Part shown: piece after piece, positions 22,464 through 27,490 of the stretch
Position numbering within the stretch: the first letter of the stretch is position 1
How the letters are laid out: the number at the start of each line of letters is the position of its first letter
Assembly (NCBI GenBank): GCA_021826655.1
Contig: JAKAZC010000002.1
Coordinates: 1 to 27,490, forward strand
Reading direction: 5' to 3'
DNA length: 27,490 bases
DNA from: Actinomycetes bacterium
GTDB lineage: Bacteria; Actinomycetota; Acidimicrobiia; Acidimicrobiales; RAAP-2
The notes under the pieces: generated by a model
Seen by the model: the letters and a program-made list of their open reading frames with translations, nothing else
Databases searched by the model: none
Told to the model about the DNA's origin: nothing
Program-made: the position numbers and the translations under genes

Positions 22464-23411
22464 ATGGCACCCACCATGGTGGCCGACGCAGCCGCCAGGC
22501 CCGACGTGCTCCCGACCGATCGGCTCCTGGCCAACGGCATGGCCCGGCCGGGCCTGCGCGCCGAGCTGCGGAGGATCGATGACGGCCGCAACGGCTGGAC
22601 CGTCGCCTCCGTGTGGCTGTGGGTCGCGGTGCTGATCGGGGGAAGCGCCTGGATCGACAGCTGGTGGGCCTACCTCCTCGCCTTCGTCCTCATGGGGCCG
22701 ATGTACGCGCGCTTCGCCATCCTCATGCACGAGGCCGCACACAAGCTCCTGTTCACCGACAAGCGGGTGAACGACTGGGTCGGAACCTGGCTCATCGCCT
22801 ACCCGACGTGGACCCCGATCGACCTCTACCGTCGGGGTCACTTCGCACATCACAGGGAGGAGTTCGGTCCCCACGAGCCGGATCTGGCCTTCTACGGGGG
22901 CTACCCGTGCGATCGCCGGGCGCTCGCCCGGCGCCTCGTGCGGGACGCGGTGGGAATCTCGGGCTGGAAGAACTTCGTCCCGCTGTTCCGCTCCCTCAAG
23001 GTGCCCGCGTTCCGCCGCACCTCGCTCTCGATCATCGGGGTCCAGCTCGTGCTGTGGGCGGCCATGTGGGCGGCCACCGGCCGGTGGTGGACCTATCCGT
23101 TGCTGTGGTGGCTCCCGTGGATGACCCAGTGGCGGGTCCTCAACCGGCTGCGGGCCATCGCCGAGCACGGCGGTCTGGAGTCGAGCTCCGATCGGCGCGT
23201 GACCACCCACGACGTCCGCCAGGGGTGGATCGCCCGGTTCTGGTTCGTCCCCTTCCACACGGGCTGGCACCTCGCCCACCACGTCGACATGGGCGTGCCG
23301 TGGCGCAACCTCCCCCGGTTCCACGCCGAACTCGATCGGGCCGGCTATGTCACCCGGGGCATCACCTACCCGAGCTACCGCGCCCTGTGGCGGGCGCTCG
23401 CCTCGGGCTGA
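22464..23411 (+). CDS. Membrane fatty acid desaturase-family protein
   Basis: A 315-residue integral membrane desaturase. The three histidine clusters that bind the di-iron centre are present: HEAAH (His89-His93), HFAHH (His126-His130) and HLAHH in FHTGWHLAHHVDMG near residue 270. Hydrophobic segments lie at about 48-82, 103-115, 191-209 and 213-226. The family includes acyl-lipid desaturases, carotenoid/beta-carotene hydroxylase-like and alkane-type enzymes, so the substrate is uncertain. ATG 22464 lies seven bases from a TAATAT -10 box. It is divergent from PaaX and convergent with pgi; the 26 bases between their stops contain a GC-rich hairpin. Confidence 0.9.
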   Translation: MAPTMVADAAARPDVLPTDRLLANGMARPGLRAELRRIDDGRNGWTVASVWLWVAVLIGGSAWIDSWWAYLLAFVLMGPMYARFAILMHEAAHKLLFTDKRVNDWVGTWLIAYPTWTPIDLYRRGHFAHHREEFGPHEPDLAFYGGYPCDRRALARRLVRDAVGISGWKNFVPLFRSLKVPAFRRTSLSIIGVQLVLWAAMWAATGRWWTYPLLWWLPWMTQWRVLNRLRAIAEHGGLESSSDRRVTTHDVRQGWIARFWFVPFHTGWHLAHHVDMGVPWRNLPRFHAELDRAGYVTRGITYPSYRALWRALASG

Positions 23412-23416
23412 GTGGT

Positions 23417-23430
23417 CCCCGGCCCCGGGG
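23417..23430. terminator. Short GC hairpin between convergent desaturase and pgi
   Basis: CCCCGG-CC-CCGGGG lies in the 26-base gap between two convergent stops. It is a plausible shared terminator for both genes, though compact and without a T run. Confidence 0.4.
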
Positions 23431-23437
23431 TCGGCGG

Positions 23438-25108
23438 TCAGGGGCGGCGTCCCCGCATCGCCCGGTAGACGCGCACCAGGCCCGCCGTCGAGCTGTCCTG
23501 TCCGGAGAGGTCCGGGGGCTCGTCCGAACTCAGCACCGGACCCAGCTGTCCGGCCATCACCTTGCCCAGCTCGACGCCCCACTGGTCGAAGGAGTCGATC
23601 CCCCACACGGTGCCCTCGACGAAGACGGTGTGCTCGTAGAGTGCCACCAATTGCCCGAGTACCGACGGGGTCAGCTCTGGCGCCAGGATCGTCGACGACG
23701 GGTGGTTTCCGGGCATGACCTTGTGGGGTACCACGGCGGTCGCCGTCCCCTCCGCCGCGACCTCCTCGGCGGTCCTCCCGAACGCGAGCGCCTTGGTCTG
23801 TGCGAAGCAGTTGGCCATGAGCAGGTCCTGGCGGTCGCCGTCCTCGTTGGTCGAGGTGGCGAATCCGATGAAGTCGGCCGGAACGAGCCGGGTGCCCTGG
23901 TGGATGAGCTGGTAGAACGCGTGCTGCCCGTTGGTGCCCGGCTCGCCCCAGAAGATCTCGCCGGTCGCGCCTTCGACCGGCGAGCCGTCTCGGCGGACCG
24001 ACTTGCCGTTGGACTCCATCGTCAGCTGTTGGAGGTAGGCCGGAAACCGCGCGAGCCGCTGGCTGTAGGGGAGGACGGCGTGGGTCTCGGCACCGAAGAG
24101 GTCGCCGTACCAGATCCCGAACATTCCCTGGATCACCGGGAGGTTGACCTCCAGCGGCGCCTCGACGAAGTGCCGGTCGACGGCGTGGAACCCGCCCAGC
24201 ATGTCCGCGAACGCCGCGGGTCCGATGGCTACCATGAGCGAGAATCCGATAGCCGAGTCGAGGGAGTACCGGCCGCCCACCCAGTCCCAGATGCCGAACA
24301 TGTTGGACGGGTCGATGCCGAATGCGGAGACACCGGCCTCGTTGGTGGAGACGGCGACGAAGTGCCGGGCCACGGCCTCGTCGCCGCAGGCGAGCCCTTC
24401 GAGCAGCCAGGCGCGGGCGGCGCGGGCGTTGGTCAACGTCTCCTGGGTCGTGAAGGTCTTCGAGCAGACGACGAAGAGCGTCTCGGCCGGGTCCAGGTCC
24501 CGTGTCTTGGCGAACAGGTCGACCGGGTCGACATTGGACACGAAGCGGCACTCGATGTCCGGGTCGGCGTAGTCGCGCAGTGCCTCGTGGGCCATGGCCG
24601 GCCCGAGGTCGGACCCGCCGATGCCGATGTTGACGACGGCCCGGATCCGGCGTCCGGTGTGCCCGGTCCACGCTCCCGAGCGGATGCGCTCGGCCACCGC
24701 CCCCATGGCGTCGAGCACGGCGTGCACGTCGGCAACCACATCGCGTCCGTCCACCACCAGTCGGGTGCCGCGCGGCATGCGGAGGGCAACGTGGAGGACG
24801 GAACGGTCCTCGGTGGTGTTGATCCGCTCGCCCGCGAACATGGCGTCGCGTCGCTCGGCCACCCCGGCGCGGCGGGCCACCCCGAACAGCGCGGCCATCG
24901 TCCCGTGATCGACCCGCTGCTTCGAGTAGTCGAGCACCAGGTCGGCCGCGGTGGCCACCATCGCCGTTCCCCGGTCGGGTTCATCGACGAACAGCTCGCG
25001 CAGGTGCGTGTTCCGCACCCGCTCGAAGTGTCCGACCAGCGCTCGCCACTCGTCGGTGGAACGGATGTCGACGACCGCTGCGTCCGCGCTGCTCTGCTTG
25101 CCCTGCAT
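23438..25108 (-). CDS. pgi: Glucose-6-phosphate isomerase
   Basis: A 556-residue enzyme that interconverts glucose 6-phosphate and fructose 6-phosphate in glycolysis and gluconeogenesis. Family blocks are clear: [13 protein letters not shown], the phosphate-binding [15 protein letters not shown], the PGI signature [45 protein letters not shown] (catalytic Glu and His), and [10 protein letters not shown] with the catalytic Lys. The length is normal. The ATG at 25108 has a GGGAGG nine bases upstream; the open frame continues to 25471 but does not look coding. A TAAGGT box about 75 bases upstream could be the -10. It is divergent from the response regulator. Confidence 0.96.
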   Translation of the reverse strand: MQGKQSSADAAVVDIRSTDEWRALVGHFERVRNTHLRELFVDEPDRGTAMVATAADLVLDYSKQRVDHGTMAALFGVARRAGVAERRDAMFAGERINTTEDRSVLHVALRMPRGTRLVVDGRDVVADVHAVLDAMGAVAERIRSGAWTGHTGRRIRAVVNIGIGGSDLGPAMAHEALRDYADPDIECRFVSNVDPVDLFAKTRDLDPAETLFVVCSKTFTTQETLTNARAARAWLLEGLACGDEAVARHFVAVSTNEAGVSAFGIDPSNMFGIWDWVGGRYSLDSAIGFSLMVAIGPAAFADMLGGFHAVDRHFVEAPLEVNLPVIQGMFGIWYGDLFGAETHAVLPYSQRLARFPAYLQQLTMESNGKSVRRDGSPVEGATGEIFWGEPGTNGQHAFYQLIHQGTRLVPADFIGFATSTNEDGDRQDLLMANCFAQTKALAFGRTAEEVAAEGTATAVVPHKVMPGNHPSSTILAPELTPSVLGQLVALYEHTVFVEGTVWGIDSFDQWGVELGKVMAGQLGPVLSSDEPPDLSGQDSSTAGLVRVYRAMRGRRP

Positions 25109-25219
25109 CGTCGCTCGCCTCCCAGCCGGCCGGACGGGTGCCGGCTCCCCTCGGGTGGCACCTAGTCCACCGTCTGCCCCCGACCTTAGGCACCCGGGAA
25201 CCTCGTTCCGGCGAAATTG

Positions 25220-25234
25220 CGGAATGATCACCGG
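25220..25234. repeat. 15-base repeat, copy 1 (CGGAATGATCACCGG)
   Basis: Identical to 27440-27454 on the same strand and built around the palindrome TGATCA. This copy lies in the pgi/response-regulator divergent region, the other downstream of the second crcB. Confidence 0.6.
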
Positions 25235-25274
25235 ACGGTAACGGACCGATCGCGTCCGGTTCACCTGACACCCG

Positions 25275-25280
25275 TACGCT
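25275..25280 (+). promoter_or_regulatory. -10 box TACGCT upstream of the response regulator
   Basis: TACGCT (TANNNT type) ends 8 bases before an ATG at 25289 and 31 bases before a GTG at 25312. Which reading frame is used downstream decides whether the response regulator has a long leader or an N-terminal extension. Confidence 0.35.
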
Positions 25281-25288
25281 CGCCAGCG

Positions 25289-25534
25289 ATGGCTGCGCCT
25301 ACCGGAACACCGTGTCCACGACCGATTCCGCCCCACCACGGCGGGACGCGGACGCTGCGTGCCGGCGGCCGTCGTCCGGGGTCCTGGACCCCACCGCCTC
25401 TCACGGCGACCCCCCCGGTGCCGGAGCGACCGGTCCGACAGCCGAGCAGTGGAGTACGCGCCCGTTCCCACCGGGAGGGCGGCGCGCCCGCATGCACGCA
25501 GCTCCGGGACGTCGGCGGGCCCCCATGGTCTTGA
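25289..25534 (+). CDS. Possible leader ORF overlapping the response-regulator start
   Basis: ATG 25289 follows a TACGCT box by eight bases and opens an 81-codon, Pro/Arg-rich frame. It stops at 25532-25534, running over the response-regulator ATG at 25525. Third-position GC is high here but somewhat lower than in the response-regulator frame over the same bases, so coding status is doubtful. It could couple translation of the regulator, or be chance. Confidence 0.2.
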   Translation: MAAPTGTPCPRPIPPHHGGTRTLRAGGRRPGSWTPPPLTATPPVPERPVRQPSSGVRARSHREGGAPACTQLRDVGGPPWS

Positions 25535-26274
25535 CGTTGCACGACGTCGAGCCGGGTGCCTCGTCCCACGATACGGCCCCCGTCATCCTGGTCATCGACG
25601 ACGACCACCTCAGCCGCGACGCCCTGGCGGCCACCCTGTCCATCGAGGGGTTCGACGTGATCACCGCGGCGACCGGCGAGGAGGGCGTCGCGCAGCTGAA
25701 CGCCGGCCCACCGGCCCTCGTGATCCTCGACACCCAGATCGGCGATTCGGACGCCTTCGCCGTGTTCCGCACGATCACCGAACTGGCCCCGTGGCTCCCG
25801 GTCATCATGATCACCGAGAAGGACGACGAGCTCGATGCCGTCCTGGCCCTCGAGGCCGGTGCCGCCGACCACCTCACCAAACCGCCGCGCCCGCGCGAGC
25901 TCACCGCCCGGATCCGTGCCGTCCTGCGCCGGGTCGGTCACCAGCCCCGGCAGCCCACCGCTCGCGCCCCGAGCGGCGCCTACGTGTTCGGACCGGTGAT
26001 CATCGACGTGTCCCGGCGCGAGGCGAAGGTGCGCGGGCGCGAGGTCGAACTGTCGCGCAAGGAGTTCGAGCTCCTGGCGCTCCTGGTGTCCGAGGGCGGG
26101 CACGTGGTCACGCGCACCCAGTGCATGGATCGGATCTGGCGCGAATCCAAGAAGGGGGGGAGCCGGACGCTCGACACCCATGTCAAGCGACTCCGCAAGA
26201 AGATCGAGCTCAATCCGGCCGAGCCCGACCACCTCCTCACCGTCCGGGGGGTGGGCTACCGCTTCAAACCGTAG
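25525..26274 (+). CDS. OmpR/PhoB-type response regulator
   Basis: A two-component response regulator of 249 residues from ATG 25525. The receiver domain (about 20-134) keeps all key residues: acidic pocket Asp25-Asp26 in ILVIDDDH, phosphoacceptor Asp69 in LVILDT, Thr97 in IMITEKDD and Lys119 in LTKPP. The OmpR-type winged helix (about 150-249) has [32 protein letters not shown] and the terminal [16 protein letters not shown]...[13 protein letters not shown]. No histidine kinase is seen nearby, so its partner is elsewhere. The same frame is open, with high third-position GC, back to GTG 25312, so a 71-residue disordered extension (including ATG 25492) is possible. A long inverted repeat begins two bases before its stop codon. 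Confidence 0.93.
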   Translation: MVLTLHDVEPGASSHDTAPVILVIDDDHLSRDALAATLSIEGFDVITAATGEEGVAQLNAGPPALVILDTQIGDSDAFAVFRTITELAPWLPVIMITEKDDELDAVLALEAGAADHLTKPPRPRELTARIRAVLRRVGHQPRQPTARAPSGAYVFGPVIIDVSRREAKVRGREVELSRKEFELLALLVSEGGHVVTRTQCMDRIWRESKKGGSRTLDTHVKRLRKKIELNPAEPDHLLTVRGVGYRFKP

Positions 26275-26348
26275 GGGCCCGCCCGACACCGCACCCGTCC
26301 ATGCCCTCCCTCACTGGTCGTCGCGTGGTGGGCGGGTGGGCCCCTACG
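26270..26348. repeat. Long inverted repeat across the response-regulator stop
   Basis: CGTAGGGGCCCGCCC (26270-26284, holding the TAG stop) pairs with GGGTGGGCCCCTACG (26334-26348): 15 positions with one G-T mismatch, separated by 49 bases. It may be a terminator with a large loop or a trace of a small mobile repeat. Confidence 0.65.
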
Positions 26349-26527
26349 AGTTGAGGCCCAGGTCGTCCACCGGTGCCCACCCGGCGCCATCCGCCGTCCG
26401 GTCCCCGGAAGGTGCCGTGGCCCTGCCGTAGACTGCGGCCTGCCGACGGAGCCGGTGGTGGGTGTAGCGGACAGGCCGCCCGGCCGCCCACCCGAGTGCA
26501 CGGCACCGTCCCGGAAGGAGCGCAGCG

Positions 26528-27043
26528 GTGCCCGAGTCGACCGGGTCGAGCGAACAGTCCCACCACCACGCCGTCTCTCACCACGGCCCCGGGCCGATGG
26601 CCGCCATCGCGCTGGGTGGGGCGCTGGGCACCGCCGCACGCTACGGGATCGAGCGGGCCGCGGTACCCGCCCCGCTCGGGTTCCCCTGGGCGACCTGGAC
26701 GGTGAACGTGCTCGGTTCGTTCGTGCTCGGTGCCGTCGTGACGCTGGTGGTCGAGCGGTGGCCACGCGATCGGTACCTCCGTCCACTCGTGGCCGTCGGG
26801 TTCTGCGGCGGGTTCACCACGTTCTCCACCCTTGCGGTCGAGGTCGACCAGCGGATCCAGCACGGGCGGGGCGCACTTGCCGCCGTGTACCTGGTGGCGA
26901 CGCTGGTGGCGGGACTGGTCGCAGCATTCGCCGGGATCACGGTGTCCCGCGGCCGCCTCCTGCCATCGGGTGGCACGGGACTCCCCGACCCCGACCTCCT
27001 GGCCGGCGACGACGGGCCGGACGAGCCGGCGAGCACTCCGTGA
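26528..27043 (+). CDS. crcB: CrcB/Fluc fluoride channel subunit 1
   Basis: A 171-residue membrane protein of the CrcB (Fluc) family, which exports fluoride through a dual-topology dimer and protects cells from fluoride. NVLGSFVLGAVV (Asn and Ser-Phe on the pore helix) and GFCGGFTTFSTLAVE (Phe gate and Na site, about residues 92-106) are conserved. There are four hydrophobic helices. Odd features are a His/Ser-rich N-terminus (SHHHAVSHH) and an acidic, Pro/Gly/Asp-rich C-terminal tail. The start is GTG 26528, with GGAAGGAG seven bases upstream. It overlaps the second crcB by four bases (GTGA), so the pair is co-translated and likely forms a heterodimer. No fluoride riboswitch was recognised in the leader. 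The 250 bases before it hold only the inverted repeat and a possible -10 (TAGACT near 26426). Confidence 0.92.
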   Translation: MPESTGSSEQSHHHAVSHHGPGPMAAIALGGALGTAARYGIERAAVPAPLGFPWATWTVNVLGSFVLGAVVTLVVERWPRDRYLRPLVAVGFCGGFTTFSTLAVEVDQRIQHGRGALAAVYLVATLVAGLVAAFAGITVSRGRLLPSGGTGLPDPDLLAGDDGPDEPASTP

Positions 27044-27408
27044 CCCTGGCACTCCTGGTCCTCGCCGGCGCGCTGGGCGCGCTGCTGCGCTACGAGGTGG
27101 AGCTGGCGGTGCGGCGTCGGGTCGGCCCCGAGTTCCCCGTCGGCACCCTGTTCATCAACGTCTCGGGTTCCTTCGTACTCGGCATCCTGGTCGGCCTGGC
27201 CGCGCACCGGGGTGTACCGTCGTCGGTCGTGACGGTGGTGGGCACCGGCCTGCTCGGCGCCTACACGACGTTTTCCACCTTCAGCGTGGACACGGTGGGC
27301 CTCCTCGAGCGCCGCCGTCCGCGCGCTGCGGCGGTCAACCTGGGCGCGAGTCTCGCACTGGGACTGGGCGCGGCCGGCCTCGGCCTCGTCGTCGGCTACG
27401 GCATCTGA
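27040..27408 (+). CDS. crcB: CrcB/Fluc fluoride channel subunit 2
   Basis: A 122-residue, four-helix membrane protein, nearer the usual size of the family than its partner. NVSGSFVLGILVG and GTGLLGAYTTFSTFSVDT are the pore motifs; Tyr replaces the Phe or Leu more often seen before TTFST. It starts at GTG 27040, overlapping the upstream stop by four bases. Tandem crcB genes with diverged sequences commonly encode antiparallel heterodimers, and this is the simplest reading here. The next 80 bases to the window end hold a hairpin and a 15-base repeat but no gene. Confidence 0.92.
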   Translation: MTLALLVLAGALGALLRYEVELAVRRRVGPEFPVGTLFINVSGSFVLGILVGLAAHRGVPSSVVTVVGTGLLGAYTTFSTFSVDTVGLLERRRPRAAAVNLGASLALGLGAAGLGLVVGYGI

Positions 27409-27425
27409 CCGGCCGGGAGGCCGGT
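27408..27425 (+). terminator. Hairpin after the crcB pair
   Basis: ACCGGCC-GGGA-GGCCGGT, a 7-bp stem with a 4-base loop starting at the last base of the crcB stop codon. It is a likely terminator, without a T tract. Confidence 0.5.
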
Positions 27426-27439
27426 CCTCCCGTGGTTCA

Positions 27440-27454
27440 CGGAATGATCACCGG
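27440..27454. repeat. 15-base repeat, copy 2 (CGGAATGATCACCGG)
   Basis: Exact copy of 25220-25234, 2.2 kb away on the same strand, centred on TGATCA. It lies after the crcB hairpin in a region that may hold the promoter of the next gene beyond the window. Confidence 0.6.
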
Positions 27455-27490
27455 GAGGTGGTCCACCGATGGCCTGGCGTTCACATCACC

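Noticed and set aside
22194..24671. Long minus-strand open frame opposite desaturase and pgi
   Set aside because: It is a shadow of pgi and the desaturase; the sequence shows only the low-complexity pattern of off-frame high-GC DNA.
26426..26527. Fluoride (crcB) riboswitch in the leader of the crcB pair
   Set aside because: The conserved GGCGATG-type opening and the CTGATG.C segment are not found; only a weak GGCCTG/CAGGCC stem is present.

Overview
This is a high-GC, gene-dense bacterial chromosomal segment that looks actinobacterial. A member of Acidimicrobiia or a related lineage would fit, but that is inference. The signs are a mycofactocin-type short-chain dehydrogenase, a Sap/GAP-family membrane protein, a DUF2510 protein, a DUF35/SCP-x thiolase pair, a proline-rich membrane-anchored HtrA-type protease, and many starts preceded by a TANNNT -10 box only 6-7 bases before the start codon (leaderless transcripts). 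No rRNA, tRNA or CRISPR array was seen.

Layout. (1) 1-4.2 kb is a looser, visibly less GC-rich stretch. It holds the 3' end of an unknown gene, an unknown protein, a fused relic of an IS256 transposase and a tyrosine recombinase, a YdeI/OmpD-associated protein, a small GntR regulator, a Tam-like methyltransferase, and a roughly 640-bp gap with a possible coiled-coil relic. It reads like the scar of an old mobile island. (2) 4.4-8.1 kb: an amidase-signature enzyme, a SRPBCC protein, a Sap/GAP membrane protein, a DUF2510 protein and an NTF2-like protein interrupted by an in-frame hexanucleotide repeat. (3) 8.2-12.6 kb: a zinc-ribbon/OB-fold DUF35 protein overlapping an SCP-x thiolase (ATGA), then a flavodoxin, an MBL-fold hydrolase, a divergent methyltransferase and a SnoaL-like protein, ending in a strong bidirectional terminator hairpin. 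(4) 12.7-17.9 kb, all minus strand: two tandem paralogous TetR-like regulators, a PfkB sugar kinase, YaaA and an HtrA-like protease. The first four genes are tightly spaced. (5) 18.0-23.4 kb: a regulatory region with a perfect palindrome, a good promoter and a 14-bp hairpin precedes a large type I sulfatase. It is followed by a convergent mycofactocin-type SDR and a PaaX-family regulator, and divergently from PaaX by a membrane fatty acid desaturase. (6) 23.4-27.5 kb: glucose-6-phosphate isomerase, an OmpR-family response regulator without a visible kinase, and two overlapping crcB (Fluc) fluoride-channel genes.

How the genes may work together. The DUF35-thiolase pair, the sulfatase, the mycofactocin-type SDR, PaaX and the desaturase together suggest lipid, sterol or aromatic catabolism. 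The two crcB genes most likely encode the two halves of one heterodimeric fluoride channel. No complete, clearly new multi-gene system was found. The most unusual items are the mosaic mobile-element relic, the repeat inside the NTF2 protein, the paired TetR-like genes facing a structured sulfatase leader, and short or overlapping leader ORFs ahead of three genes.
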